Source: Pseudonocardia autotrophica
GTDB taxonomy: Bacteria > Actinomycetota > Actinomycetes > Mycobacteriales > Pseudonocardiaceae
DNA length: 64,000 nucleotides
Direction of reading: 5' to 3'
Assembly: GCF_000717175.1 (NCBI RefSeq)
Contig: NZ_JNYD01000021.1
Coordinates: forward strand, 37,227 to 101,226
Numbering within the stretch: position 1 is the stretch's first letter; each line of letters starts with the position of its first letter. Under the pieces are notes generated by a model. It was given only the letters and a program-made list of their open reading frames with translations, did not search any database and was not told where the DNA came from. The position numbers and the translations under genes were made by a program. Shown here piece by piece: positions 1 through 8,778 of this stretch.

Positions 1-952
1 GCATGTTCCACAGCGCCCAGCCAGTCGAGGTGAAGGTGAACATCCGCTCGCCCTCACGCAGACCGCCGTACAACCCGGACCACATCAGGCCCTGCAGCGT
101 CATCCCGCCGTGGCCGTGGACCAGACCCTTGGGCAGCCCGGTGGTGCCGGAGGTGAACAGCACCCACAGCGGGTGGGAGAACTCGACCTGCTCGAACTCG
201 AGCGGCGCGTCCTCGCCGACGAACGAGTCCCACGGGACTGCACCCGAAGGAGCGAGCCGGTCGAACACGTACGGCACATGGACGAAGTGCCGCACCGTCG
301 GCAGCTTCTCGCGCAGTGTGGCAACGACGTCGGCGCGGTCGATCTCCTTGCCGTTCCAGTGGTAGCCGTCCGCGGCAATGAGGACGGTGGGCTCGAGCTG
401 TGCGAGACGACCGATGGTGCCCTCGGCGCCGAAGTCCGGGGAGCAGCACGACCACACCGCCCCGACCGCGGCGGCGGCGAGGACGCCGATCACCGCGTGC
501 TCGGTGTTCGGCAGGTACGCGCAGACCCGGTCGCCGGGGCGCACGCCCGCCCGCCGCAGCCAGCTGGCCGCCGCCGCGACCGACCGGCGCAACTCGCCCC
601 ACGTGATCTCGCGCGCGGGTGCGCCGCCCTCTCGGACGCACACCATCGCCACCGAGGAGTCGGCGCCGCGGCGCAACGCGTGCTGCGCCCAGTTCAGCCG
701 CGCGCCAGTGAACCAGCGGGTGTGCGGCATCGGGTCGGGGGTGCGCACCTGCGTCCACGGCGCGGAGAACTCGACCCCGTAGTAGTCGACGACGGACAAC
801 CAGAACCGGCCGATGTCCTCCACCGACCAGGCCCAGAGGGCGTCGTGGTCCGCGAACGGCCGCCCCTCACGCTCCTCCAGCCAGTCCAGGTACCCGCGCA
901 GCGCGGAGCCCTCGATGCGGGCCGCCGTCGGGCTCCAGAGCGTGTCGGTCAT
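1..952 (-). CDS. Acetoacetate--CoA ligase-like acyl-CoA synthetase (3' end outside the window)
   Basis: This is the N-terminal part of an adenylate-forming ligase; it runs off the left edge with no stop. It opens MTDTLWSPTAARIEG, followed by the acetoacetyl-CoA synthetase/acetyl-CoA synthetase N-terminal region (W-x-W-S at about residues 42-45), and carries the AMP-binding signature TSGTTGLPKGLVHGHGG near residue 270. The family activates acetoacetate or a similar short acid to its CoA ester using ATP, in the cytosol. The order of segments (GAVWSCCSPDFGAEG, then the P-loop) fits acetoacetyl-CoA synthetases better than fatty-acyl ligases, but the substrate cannot be proved. The start at 952 is the first ATG after a strong hairpin (967-1003) that separates it from the SDR gene. 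It is likely its own transcription unit. Confidence 0.8.
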   Translation of the reverse strand, partial: MTDTLWSPTAARIEGSALRGYLDWLEEREGRPFADHDALWAWSVEDIGRFWLSVVDYYGVEFSAPWTQVRTPDPMPHTRWFTGARLNWAQHALRRGADSSVAMVCVREGGAPAREITWGELRRSVAAAASWLRRAGVRPGDRVCAYLPNTEHAVIGVLAAAAVGAVWSCCSPDFGAEGTIGRLAQLEPTVLIAADGYHWNGKEIDRADVVATLREKLPTVRHFVHVPYVFDRLAPSGAVPWDSFVGEDAPLEFEQVEFSHPLWVLFTSGTTGLPKGLVHGHGGMTLQGLMWSGLYGGLREGERMFTFTSTGWALWNM

Positions 953-966
953 CCGTACCGCCTCAC

Positions 967-1003
967 TGTGCGACGGGCCCGGTCGCGCCGGGCCCGTCGC
1001 ACA
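967..1003 (-). terminator. Strong hairpin terminator between the SDR and ligase genes
   Basis: A perfect 16-bp stem (TGTGCGACGGGCCCGG paired with CCGGGCCCGTCGCACA) closes a 5-nt loop (983-987). It begins 3 nt past the SDR stop and lies 15-51 nt upstream of the next minus-strand start. No T-tract follows, which is common in actinomycetes. It most likely ends the SDR/oxidoreductase/ligase transcript. Confidence 0.7.
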
Positions 1004-1006
1004 TGC

Positions 1007-1762
1007 TCACACGAGGGACGCGGTCAGCCCACCGTCGAGGACGTAGTGGCTGCCGGTGATCCACGACGCCCGGTCGGACGCGAGGAAGGCCGCCACCTCG
1101 GCGATGTCCTCCGGGGTGCCCAGCCTGCCCTGCTTCATCGCGACGAGGTCGCCGAAGGGGACCTGGGTCGCCGCCTCGAAGTCTGGGACGAGCCGCTCGA
1201 CCATGGCGGTGTCGGCGAAGCCCGGGCAGACCGCGTTGACCCGCACGCCCGTCGGGCGCATCTCCACCGCGGCGACCCGGGTGAGCTGGATCAGCGCCGC
1301 CTTCGTCGCGCAGTAGGAGCCGAGGAGCGGGCTGCCGCCGATGCCGGCGATCGAGGCGATGTTGACGACGTTGCCCTTCGACTCGATCAGGTGCCCGATG
1401 GCCGCCTTCATCGCCACGAACGGACCGCGCACGTTGACCGCGTAGATCTTGTCGAAGCTCTCCGTCGACTGCTGCAGCAGCGGCGAGGAGACCTCGATCC
1501 CGGCGTTGTTGACCAGCACGTCGAGACCGCCGAGCAGGTCCACCGCCTGCTGCACCGCGCCCTGGACCTGGCCCTCGTCCGTGACGTCGCAGTTGGCCAC
1601 GCCCGCGGCGCCGATCTCGTCCGCCGTCTTCTTGGCCGCGTCGGCGTCGATGTCGCTGATCACGACCCGGGCGCCGCGCTGCGTGAACAGCGTCGCGATC
1701 GCCTTGCCGATCCCGGCAGCGGACCCGGTGACGAAGACCCGCTTACCGTCGAGTTCGGGCAT
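1007..1762 (-). CDS. Short-chain dehydrogenase/reductase (SDR)
   Basis: A 251-residue classical SDR that would oxidise or reduce a hydroxy/keto group with NAD(P). The cofactor-binding motif TGSAAGIG is near residue 12, NNAG near residue 88, and the catalytic Ser-Tyr-x-x-x-Lys is visible (S near 137, YCATK near 150). Acidic residues after the second beta strand (SDID) favour NAD over NADP. Length is normal for the family. It follows the luciferase-like gene at 1805 on the same strand with a 42-nt gap and probably shares its operon, which suggests a beta-oxidation-like or side-chain degradation step. The exact substrate is not recognisable. Confidence 0.88.
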   Translation of the reverse strand: MPELDGKRVFVTGSAAGIGKAIATLFTQRGARVVISDIDADAAKKTADEIGAAGVANCDVTDEGQVQGAVQQAVDLLGGLDVLVNNAGIEVSSPLLQQSTESFDKIYAVNVRGPFVAMKAAIGHLIESKGNVVNIASIAGIGGSPLLGSYCATKAALIQLTRVAAVEMRPTGVRVNAVCPGFADTAMVERLVPDFEAATQVPFGDLVAMKQGRLGTPEDIAEVAAFLASDRASWITGSHYVLDGGLTASLV

Positions 1763-1804
1763 CTCTTTCCTCTCACTTCGTTGTGGGGAGTGCGGAACCG
1801 GAGG

Positions 1805-2794
1805 TCAGGAGGCCTCGACCTTCGGCATGATGTCGTTCTTGATCCGCTTGAGGTCGTCGAGGGTCTTGGACACGGGGACGTCCGCGAACGGCGGCCAGAA
1901 CATCGGCATCGTCATCCCGGCCTCCTTGTACGCCTTGAGCTTGTCGGTGATCTGCCGCTCGCTGCCCGCCAGCAGGTTCGTGACCTTCCCCGCGGGGGAG
2001 TCGTCCAGGTCGACGTCCGTGATGACCGTCCAGATCATGCTGCTGATCTCGAGGTCGCCGATCTTGCGCTGGCTGCCGATCGCCTCGAGCTCGCGCTCGA
2101 TCCCCCCGCGCCACGTCGCGATGTCCTCGGGCGAGTCCTGGATCCCGATCCAGCCCTTGAGGTCGTACTTGCTGACGCGCTTGGCCGCCCGCGCCGGGTC
2201 CTTGAGGCCGGAGAAGAAGATCGGCAGCGGGTCCTGCAGCGGCTTGATCCCGAACCCGCAGCTGTCGAAGTCCGCGAACTCGCCGTGGTACTCGAACAGC
2301 TCGTTGTTCCAGATGCCCTGCATGACCTCGATCGTCTCGCGCACGTGCTTGTGCCGTTTCGGGAAGATGTGCGCGGCGCTCGCGGCCGCGAACTCCTCCG
2401 GCATCCACCCGGATCCGACGCCGACGTTGAGCCGACCGTTCGAGAGGTGGTCGATGGTGGCCATCTCCGTGGCCAGGACGCCGGGGGCGCGGAACGGCGT
2501 GTCGATGATGCTCATGCCGATCCGGACCTTCGAGGTCTTGGCCGCGAGCCACGGGATCAGCGGATAGCCCTGGAACCACTGGCCGCGCGAGGACACCGGC
2601 AGCGCCTTGGGCAGACCGTCCATCATCCCGAAGGGGTACTGCAGCTCCTGCCGGTCCGACGCCTCCGGGACGACGATCCGGTCGAGCGTCCACACCGAGT
2701 CGAAGTCGAGCTCCTCGGCGAGCGCGGTGAGGTCCTCCAGCTCCTTGACGGTCACCTTGTCGCGGAAGTTGGGCAGGTAGAGGGCGAGCTTCAT
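1805..2794 (-). CDS. LLM-class (luciferase-like) flavin-dependent oxidoreductase
   Basis: This 329-residue protein begins MKLALYLPNFRDKVTV and shows the TIM-barrel features of the luciferase-like monooxygenase/F420-dependent reductase superfamily: an N-terminal strand, SVWTLDRIV near residue 36, and the motif GRLNVGVGSGWMPEEF in the middle. The start at 2794 overlaps the stop of the upstream ligase (ATGA, 2791-2794), so translation is coupled. Family members use FMNH2 or F420H2 for oxidation or reduction; in actinomycetes an F420-dependent enzyme is likely, but this is inference. With the neighbouring acyl-CoA ligase and SDR it probably belongs to a degradation pathway for a lipid-like or cyclic acid. 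Confidence 0.85.
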   Translation of the reverse strand: MKLALYLPNFRDKVTVKELEDLTALAEELDFDSVWTLDRIVVPEASDRQELQYPFGMMDGLPKALPVSSRGQWFQGYPLIPWLAAKTSKVRIGMSIIDTPFRAPGVLATEMATIDHLSNGRLNVGVGSGWMPEEFAAASAAHIFPKRHKHVRETIEVMQGIWNNELFEYHGEFADFDSCGFGIKPLQDPLPIFFSGLKDPARAAKRVSKYDLKGWIGIQDSPEDIATWRGGIERELEAIGSQRKIGDLEISSMIWTVITDVDLDDSPAGKVTNLLAGSERQITDKLKAYKEAGMTMPMFWPPFADVPVSKTLDDLKRIKNDIMPKVEAS

Positions 2795-4344
2795 CGGGTT
2801 CCGCCTCCTTGCGGTACTGCGGTGAGTGTCGTGCGGATCTCTGTCTTGAGGACCTTGCCGATGGTGGAGCGCGGGAGGTCGGGCCAGATCTCGATCTGCT
2901 TGGGCGCCTTGACGCTGCCGATGCGCTGCTTGACGAACGCGATCAGCTCGTCGACGTCCACCTCGGTGGCGGGCTGGAGCTGGACCACGGCGGTGACCCG
3001 TTCGCCCCACTTCTCGTCCGGCAGGCCGACCACCGCGCAGTCGCGGACGGCGTCGTGGGCCATCAGCGCCTGCTCCACCTCGGCGGAGTAGACGTTGAAC
3101 CCGCCGGTGATCACCATGTCCTTGGCGCGGTCGACGATGTACAGGAACCCGTCCGCGTCGAGGTAGCCGACGTCGCCGGTGTGGTGCCAGCCGTGGGCGG
3201 ACGCCTCGGCCGTGGCCTCGGGGTTGCGGTAGTAGCCGGCCATCACCAGCGAGCCGCGGACGCAGATCTCGCCCCGCTCCCCGCGCGGCACCGGCCGGCC
3301 CTCCTGATCGAGGATCGCCACCGTGACCAGCGGCGAGGGTCGGCCGGCGGACGACAGCCGATCGGTGGCGATCGTCCCGTCCGGCAGGCGGTGCTCGGCC
3401 GGGGACATCGTCGAGATCATCATCGGCGCCTCGGACTGCCCGAAGAGCTGCGCCATCGGCCCGATGCGGTCGAGCGCCTCGGCCAGCCTGGCCACCGACA
3501 TCGGCGCCGCGCCGTACCAGAAGCACTGCAGCGACGACAGGTCCGTGCTGTCGAGCGCCGCGTGGCCGAGAACCATGTAGATCAGCGTCGGCGGCAGGAA
3601 GGTGTGGGTGACCCGGTGCCGCTCGATCAGCTCCAGGAACCGGCCGACGTCCGGCTTCGCCATGATCACGACCTCGCCACCGCGGGCGAGGATCGGGAAG
3701 CACAGCACGCCGGCCGCGTGGGTCAGCGGGGCCTGGGCCAGGTACACCGGGCGGCCCTCGAAGGGGTAGCTCATCAGCGTGATCGCCGACATCGCCTCGA
3801 GGTTGCGACCGGTGAGCATGACCCCCTTGGGGCGCCCCGTGGTGCCACCGGTGCCGACCAGGGCGACCACGTCGTCGGGCTGGGCGGCCTCGGCGTCCGG
3901 GTCCTCGCGCGCGGCGTCGAGCCAGGGGTGGAAGGCCTGCGCGCGGCCGTCGCCGTCGCCGAGGCGGACGAGCGTGGTCAGCTTCGGGAGGTCCGGGGCG
4001 ATCGCGGCGACCAGGTCGTCGAAGGCCGGTTGGAAGATCAACGCGGAGCAGTCGAACAGGTCGAGCAGCTCCGCGTTCTCCGCGGCCGCATTGCGCGGGT
4101 TGATCGGGCACCACACCGCACCCGCCCGGGCGATGCCGAAGACGCAGGAGAACGCGGTCGGGTCGTTGGCCGAGAGGATGCCGACCTTGTCGCCCGGCCG
4201 GACGCCCGAGCGCCGCAGTGCCCTGGCGACGGCGTGGGAGAGCTCGACGACCTCGCCGTACGACAGCGACACCCCGTCGAGGGTCAGGCAGGGAGCCTCG
4301 GGATCGAGGGAGGCGCCCTTGTCGAGATAGAAGGTCAGCGACAT
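2791..4344 (-). CDS. Acyl-CoA synthetase (AMP-dependent ligase)
   Basis: A 517-residue ANL-superfamily ligase that activates a carboxylic acid via an acyl-AMP. Motifs are in order: GTGGTTGRPKGVMLTG (P-loop, A3), YRNPEATAEA with HTGDVGYLDADGFLYIVDR (A7/A8), and the C-terminal lysine region KAPKQIEIWPDLPRSTIGKVLK. The start at 4344 (MSLTFYLDKG) has a GAGGGA ribosome site just upstream, so I prefer it to the longer reading frame that begins at 4416. The stop overlaps the following oxidoreductase start. A divergent TetR gene begins 125 bp away, with inverted repeats between them, so the TetR protein probably controls this operon. Substrate unknown; an aromatic or fatty acid is plausible. Confidence 0.9.
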   Translation of the reverse strand: MSLTFYLDKGASLDPEAPCLTLDGVSLSYGEVVELSHAVARALRRSGVRPGDKVGILSANDPTAFSCVFGIARAGAVWCPINPRNAAAENAELLDLFDCSALIFQPAFDDLVAAIAPDLPKLTTLVRLGDGDGRAQAFHPWLDAAREDPDAEAAQPDDVVALVGTGGTTGRPKGVMLTGRNLEAMSAITLMSYPFEGRPVYLAQAPLTHAAGVLCFPILARGGEVVIMAKPDVGRFLELIERHRVTHTFLPPTLIYMVLGHAALDSTDLSSLQCFWYGAAPMSVARLAEALDRIGPMAQLFGQSEAPMMISTMSPAEHRLPDGTIATDRLSSAGRPSPLVTVAILDQEGRPVPRGERGEICVRGSLVMAGYYRNPEATAEASAHGWHHTGDVGYLDADGFLYIVDRAKDMVITGGFNVYSAEVEQALMAHDAVRDCAVVGLPDEKWGERVTAVVQLQPATEVDVDELIAFVKQRIGSVKAPKQIEIWPDLPRSTIGKVLKTEIRTTLTAVPQGGGTR

Positions 4345-4398
4345 CGTCGTCCCTCGATCGTCGTCGGCATCGTTGCTGACAGGGACGACCGTGGCCCG

Positions 4399-4443
4399 AT
4401 CTTGGACGGTTGTCAAGATTTTCCTGGACGAGTGGTCAGGAAA
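4399..4443. promoter_or_regulatory. Two overlapping-neighbour inverted repeats in the ligase/TetR divergent promoter
   Basis: Two perfect inverted repeats lie side by side: ATCTTG-N9-CAAGAT (4399-4419) and TTTCCTG-N10-CAGGAAA (4420-4443). Both sit between the divergent acyl-CoA ligase and TetR starts, which is where a TetR-family autorepressor normally binds. Which of the two is the operator cannot be told from sequence. Confidence 0.55.
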
Positions 4444-4468
4444 TCCCCTCGATGGGTATCGTCACCTC

Positions 4469-5086
4469 ATGCCCAGCTCCGCTGCGGTGCGGTCGCGGTC
4501 CCGTGCCGACAAGTTCGAGGACCGCCGTCGCGAGCTCGCCGACGCGGCGTTGCTGACCCTGGCAGAACTCGGCTACGCGCGCACCAGCCTGCGCACGATC
4601 GCGGACAACACGGAGTTCTCCCACGGGCTCCTGCACTACTACTTCGCCGACAAGATCGACCTGATCACCTACTGCGTGCAGCGCTACAAGGACGCCTGCG
4701 TGCAGCGCTACGAGGGCTTCGTCGCGGAGGCGCGCACGCCCGCGGAGCTCGCCGCGGCCTGCGGGAACGGGCTGGCCGCCACCCTCGCCGACGCCCCGCT
4801 CATGCACCGGCTCTGGTACGACCTGCGCGCGCAGTCCCTGTACGAGGAGGCCTTCCGGGACGACGTCGCCGAGATCGACGGCCGCCTGCAGGACATGATC
4901 TGGCGCCTGGTCCGCGGCTACGCCCAGCTGTCGGGAGCGGAGCCCACCTGCTCCCCCTCCGCCGCCTACGCGATGTTCGACGGGCTGTTCCAGCAGGCAC
5001 TACAGCGGTACGTCGCGGGCTCGGGGACGGCACTCGACGAGCTGCGGGACAACTGCCGGGACCTGCTGCCGCGGCTCTTCGTCTGA
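4469..5086 (+). CDS. TetR-family transcriptional regulator
   Basis: This 205-residue regulator has an N-terminal helix-turn-helix (about residues 20-65) with the TetR signature: the helices around GYARTSLRTIADNTEFSHG and LLHYYFADKIDLI. The C-terminal ligand domain is family-typical in length. The start at 4469 (MPSSAAVRS) is chosen because the upstream extension runs through the inverted repeats of the divergent promoter. It faces the acyl-CoA ligase operon and probably represses it until an acyl-CoA or free acid binds. It is not close enough to a known member to name the ligand. Confidence 0.88.
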   Translation: MPSSAAVRSRSRADKFEDRRRELADAALLTLAELGYARTSLRTIADNTEFSHGLLHYYFADKIDLITYCVQRYKDACVQRYEGFVAEARTPAELAAACGNGLAATLADAPLMHRLWYDLRAQSLYEEAFRDDVAEIDGRLQDMIWRLVRGYAQLSGAEPTCSPSAAYAMFDGLFQQALQRYVAGSGTALDELRDNCRDLLPRLFV

Positions 5087-5127
5087 TCTCTCGGTGGCGA
5101 CGGCCCCGGGGGCACGCACGGTGAGGG

Positions 5128-5361
5128 TCAGCCCGTCGACGGCGGCTCCAGCTGCCGCACCGACAGCAGCGGCACACCGAGATCACGGATCCTGGCCAGC
5201 GCGCCGTGCAACGCGGCCTGGTCGGCCAGTGGCCCGGTGAGCACGGTCTGCCCCGCCGGACCTTCGGTGGCGACGAGCCCGGCGAGCCATTCCGACCACT
5301 CGTCGTCGAGCACGGCGCCCACCCGGATCTCGTACACCGGTCCCCTGTCGGCCCCGCTCAT
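5128..5361 (-). CDS. Small hypothetical protein coupled to WhiB
   Basis: A 77-residue protein (MSGADRGPVYEIRVGAVLDD) with an alternating strand-helix-strand pattern. The sequence GLVATEGPAGQTVLTGPLADQAALHGALARI resembles small actinobacterial proteins placed beside regulators, but I do not assign a domain. Its start overlaps the stop of the WhiB gene (ATGA, 5358-5361), so it is cotranslated with it and may act in the same response. No signal peptide or membrane segment. Confidence 0.6.
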   Translation of the reverse strand: MSGADRGPVYEIRVGAVLDDEWSEWLAGLVATEGPAGQTVLTGPLADQAALHGALARIRDLGVPLLSVRQLEPPSTG

Positions 5362-5678
5362 CCCGAGTACGCCAACGCGGACCGCGGCGGGCGCCCCGGG
5401 CCCCGCTTGCGCGCGATCACCGTGCCGCGGTCGATGATCTCGCCGCCCCAGACCCCCCACGGCTCCCCGCGCCGCACCGCCCCGGCCAGGCACTCCGCGC
5501 GGACCGGGCAGGGCCGGCACAACCGCTTCGCCCGTTCCAGGTCGAGGGGCGAGACGGCGAACCACAGGTCGGGGTTCGCGTGCTGGCACGGCAGGGCGAG
5601 GTCGGCCGCCGGAGCGGCGCGCCGTCGACTCCGGATGTCCACGGCGCTCCGTGAGCTGACGGTCGCTGACGTGGGCAT
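5358..5678 (-). CDS. WhiB-family iron-sulfur transcriptional regulator
   Basis: A 106-residue WhiB-like protein. Four cysteines at about residues 31, 54, 57 and 63 give the C-x22-C-x2-C-x5-C pattern that holds a [4Fe-4S] cluster. The GVWGG turn follows near residues 75-79, and the basic tail RKRGPGRPP is an AT-hook-like DNA-binding segment. Wbl proteins act with sigma factors in redox, stress or developmental control and are restricted to actinobacteria and their phages, which supports the taxonomic call. It is followed by a coupled 77-residue gene and lies just downstream of a large LAL regulator on the same strand. Confidence 0.92.
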   Translation of the reverse strand: MPTSATVSSRSAVDIRSRRRAAPAADLALPCQHANPDLWFAVSPLDLERAKRLCRPCPVRAECLAGAVRRGEPWGVWGGEIIDRGTVIARKRGPGRPPRSALAYSG

Positions 5679-5785
5679 CGCCCACCTCCTTCCGGACCCC
5701 GGCGACGGTAGGCGGACCGGCCGGCGCCGGGATCACGCGAAGGTGGGAGGCACGGTGGCATCTCGCGCCCACCACCACCGCCGCG

Positions 5786-8581
5786 TCAGGGCAGCAGCCC
5801 GAGAGCGCGTGCCCTTGCGACCGCCTCCGTGCGGTTGGTGGCGGCGAGCTTGTCGAGCACGTGGGTGACGTGGCGCTTGACGGTGTCGACGGAGATCACC
5901 AGCTCCTCGGCGATGGCGCGGTTGGGTCGGCCGTCGGCCAGCAGGGACAGGATCTCCTTCTCCCGGGCGGTGAGCGGCTCGACCAGACCGGGGGCGGCGA
6001 CCGCGCCGCGCCGGGCGGCGGGCAGCAGCGGGTGGCCACCGCGGTCGAACGCCGCGCTCAGGGCGGACAGGAAGGCCTGGGGGACGGCCCGGCCGCCGTC
6101 GAGCCGCTCCAGGCGCCGGCCGACGAGCAGCTCGCGCAGCAGCGCGGCCGCGGCGGCACCCTCGTCGACGAACACCTGCAGCTGACGGTGCGGCGCGGCC
6201 AGGGCGAGGGCCTCGACCAGGAGCGTCGCCGCGCCGGCCCGGTCGCCGAGCTCCGCGTGGGCCAGCGTCTGGAGGACGCGGATCTCGACGACGCTGCCCG
6301 TGCGGTGCTGGACGACGGCCAGGTCGTGCCACCCTTCGAGCAGCTCGACGGCCTGCTGCGGCTGTCGCCGGACGAGGACGCGGGCCAGGAGGAGGTACTC
6401 CGGCTCGCGCGGGTAGTGCGGTTCGTCGGCCGTGCCGAGGCCACGGGTCCGCACCCAGTCCGCGACCTCGTCGACCCGTCCGTGAGCGAGCGCGATCCGG
6501 GCCGCCTGCACACCCACCGACGCCGCGATGGGCGCGGCGACACCGGCCCCGGCCGCGAGCCTGCCCGCCTCGTCCAGCGCCTCGGTCGCCCGGTCGTGCT
6601 CACCGCGGGCGTGCCGGACCCGGGCCGCGACGACCAGCGCGGTGACCTGCCAACGGGGCCGGCCGAGCCTGCGGCACAGCTCGACGGCGGCCTCGGCCTG
6701 CTCGGCGGCCGCGTCCAGCCCGCCCCGCAGGAAGAGGATCTGGGCCAGACGCGCGTGGGCGACGCCCGCGTCCGGCAGGTGCGTCCGGTCGGCCGGCCGG
6801 GCCCACGTGTCGAGGGCGCTGCGGTAGATCCGCAGGGCCTCGTCGAGGCGGCCCTGGACCACCCGCATCCAGCCGGTCAGGGAGAGCGTGCGGGCGGCGA
6901 AGAACGGGTCGGCGCGCGCGGCCCACGGGTGCACGACGAGCTCGTCGAGGAGCGGTTCGGCGGCGTCGGCCGCACCCTCGAGCAGGAACCCGGCCGCCAG
7001 GTCGTAGCGCAGGAAGTACTCGAGGTAGCCGTCGGCGCGGTCGACGAGGGCGAGACCGTCGCGGGCGTGCCGGACCGCTGCCCCGCCGCTGCCGGTCCGC
7101 AGGGCGAGCTCGGCGTGGACCAGCGCGACGACGGCGGGCAGCGGACCCAGGCCGGGCTCCGCCCCGGCGTCGGGGCCGCCCTCCGCATCGGCGAGCAGCG
7201 GCTCGACCTCCTCGACGCGCCCGCTGACCAGCGCCGCGAGAGCCTTCGTCGCGCACAGGTGGGGGCGCAGGCGCAGCAGCTCGTCCGGCAGCGCGGCCAG
7301 CCACCGGTACAGGGTCGCCGCTTCCCGTCGTCGGAACCGGGTCTCCGCGTGCTCGCCGACGATGTCGGCGGCCCGCTCGTGGTCGCCGATCGCCAGGAGA
7401 TGGTGCACCGCCTGATCGGCGAGCCGGTGCCGGGCGTACCAGTCACCGGCGGCACGGTGCAGGACCTCGACGCGGCCGGGCTGCTCGCGGGCCAGCCGGG
7501 CGCGGAGCAGGTCGGCGAACAGGTGGTGGTACCGCCACCACCGGCGGACGTCGTCGAGCGGGTGGAGGAACAGGTTGGCCTGCTCGATCTGCTCGAGCAG
7601 CTGCTGGCTGTCGTCGCGTCCGCGGACCGCGTCGCACAACGGCCCCGACAGCCGTTCCAGCACCGACGTCTCCAGCAGGAACCGACGCACGTCGGCCGGT
7701 TGGCCGTCGAGCACCTCCTCCGTCAGGTAGTCGAGCACGAAACGGTTACTGCCGGAGAACTCGGCGACGAAGCGCTCCACGTCCGCCCGGCGCGCCAACG
7801 ACAACGCGGCCAGCTGGAGCCCCGCCGCCCAGCCCTCGGTACGGGCCGCGAGCGCCGCGGTGGCCTCCGGCGGCAGCGAACGGGCGGTGGCGGCGCCGAG
7901 CAGCGCTCCCGACTCCGCGACGGTGAACCGCAGGTCCTCGGCGCGCAGCTCGGCGAGCCGACCGCGCGCCCGCATCCGTGCCAGCGGTAGCGGAGGATCG
8001 GCGCGGGTGGCCACCAGCAGTCGCAACGCAGCCGGGAGGTGCTCGAGCAGGTCGGTCAGCGAGGCGTGGACCGCCGCCGAGTCGACGACGTGGTAGTCGT
8101 CCAGCACCAGCACGACCGTCTCGGCGCTCTCGGCGAACTCGTTGACCAGAGCCGCCACGGCCGCGTGGTACGACGGCGTGGACAGCGCGCCCGAGCGTGC
8201 GGAGACGGCCTCCGCGAGGCCCGGCCGCGCGACGTCCAGCGCGGCCGCGACGTGGCGCCAGAAGCGGACCGGGTCGTTGTCGGCGTCGTCCAGCGACAAC
8301 CACGCGACCGGTGTCCCGCAGCGGGCGGCCCACTCGGAGATCGCGCTGGACTTGCCGAACCCGGCCGGCGCGGAGACCACCACCAGCTCGCGGCTCACCG
8401 CATCGGCCAACGACGCGAAGACCCGGGGCCGGGTGACGAAACCGTCCCGCAGGGGAGGCGGCCGGAGCTTCGTGGCCAGCAACACGTCGCGGTCCGCGCC
8501 CGTGCCCGACGTGCCCACCGTGCCGACGCCACGGGATCCGGTCACCGGGACTGCACCACCATGAGCGGTCTCTCCCCTCAC
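5786..8581 (-). CDS. LuxR-family LAL/MalT-type transcriptional activator
   Basis: A 931-residue ATP-binding regulator of the LAL (large ATP-binding LuxR) type. Near residues 66-75 is the Walker A motif APAGFGKSS, followed by Walker B VLVLDDYHVVD. The middle is tetratricopeptide-like helical repeats rich in Ala, Leu and Arg. The last 65 residues are a LuxR helix-turn-helix (LTAREKEILSLLADG, then ISVDTVKRHVTHVLDKL). MalT-like proteins bind an inducer and ATP, oligomerise and activate catabolic or antibiotic operons. Length is normal. The start at 8581 is GTG; an internal start near the Walker region is unlikely because the N-terminal TKLRPPPLR motif is conserved in the family. Its target operon is not evident. 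Confidence 0.92.
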   Translation of the reverse strand: MRGETAHGGAVPVTGSRGVGTVGTSGTGADRDVLLATKLRPPPLRDGFVTRPRVFASLADAVSRELVVVSAPAGFGKSSAISEWAARCGTPVAWLSLDDADNDPVRFWRHVAAALDVARPGLAEAVSARSGALSTPSYHAAVAALVNEFAESAETVVLVLDDYHVVDSAAVHASLTDLLEHLPAALRLLVATRADPPLPLARMRARGRLAELRAEDLRFTVAESGALLGAATARSLPPEATAALAARTEGWAAGLQLAALSLARRADVERFVAEFSGSNRFVLDYLTEEVLDGQPADVRRFLLETSVLERLSGPLCDAVRGRDDSQQLLEQIEQANLFLHPLDDVRRWWRYHHLFADLLRARLAREQPGRVEVLHRAAGDWYARHRLADQAVHHLLAIGDHERAADIVGEHAETRFRRREAATLYRWLAALPDELLRLRPHLCATKALAALVSGRVEEVEPLLADAEGGPDAGAEPGLGPLPAVVALVHAELALRTGSGGAAVRHARDGLALVDRADGYLEYFLRYDLAAGFLLEGAADAAEPLLDELVVHPWAARADPFFAARTLSLTGWMRVVQGRLDEALRIYRSALDTWARPADRTHLPDAGVAHARLAQILFLRGGLDAAAEQAEAAVELCRRLGRPRWQVTALVVAARVRHARGEHDRATEALDEAGRLAAGAGVAAPIAASVGVQAARIALAHGRVDEVADWVRTRGLGTADEPHYPREPEYLLLARVLVRRQPQQAVELLEGWHDLAVVQHRTGSVVEIRVLQTLAHAELGDRAGAATLLVEALALAAPHRQLQVFVDEGAAAAALLRELLVGRRLERLDGGRAVPQAFLSALSAAFDRGGHPLLPAARRGAVAAPGLVEPLTAREKEILSLLADGRPNRAIAEELVISVDTVKRHVTHVLDKLAATNRTEAVARARALGLLP

Positions 8582-8778
8582 CGTGACCGTGCGCCGATCC
8601 CGTCGACCGTGTCAAGGGCCCGCCGGAGAGCGTCTCGATGTACGGCGCTACCAGCCGCGGGCGGTGAGCAGGGCCATGAGATTCCGCTTGGCTCGGTGCG
8701 CGCGACGCACCCACCGGACACGAGCAGCGGAAGCCGAGCCGTCGCTCATGCGCTGGACCTCGCCGGCGTCGAGGCGCA

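Noticed and set aside
110..3091. A 993-residue open frame on the plus strand
   Set aside because: It is a shadow of the minus-strand ligase, SDR and oxidoreductase genes in GC-rich DNA; it has no motif and is rich in Arg, Gly and His.
2809..5124. A 771-residue plus-strand frame
   Set aside because: Overlaps the ligase on the other strand and the TetR gene in another frame; no protein-like sequence.
5861..7990. A 709-residue open frame on the plus strand opposite the LAL regulator
   Set aside because: Low-complexity shadow; the minus-strand LAL protein has all expected motifs.
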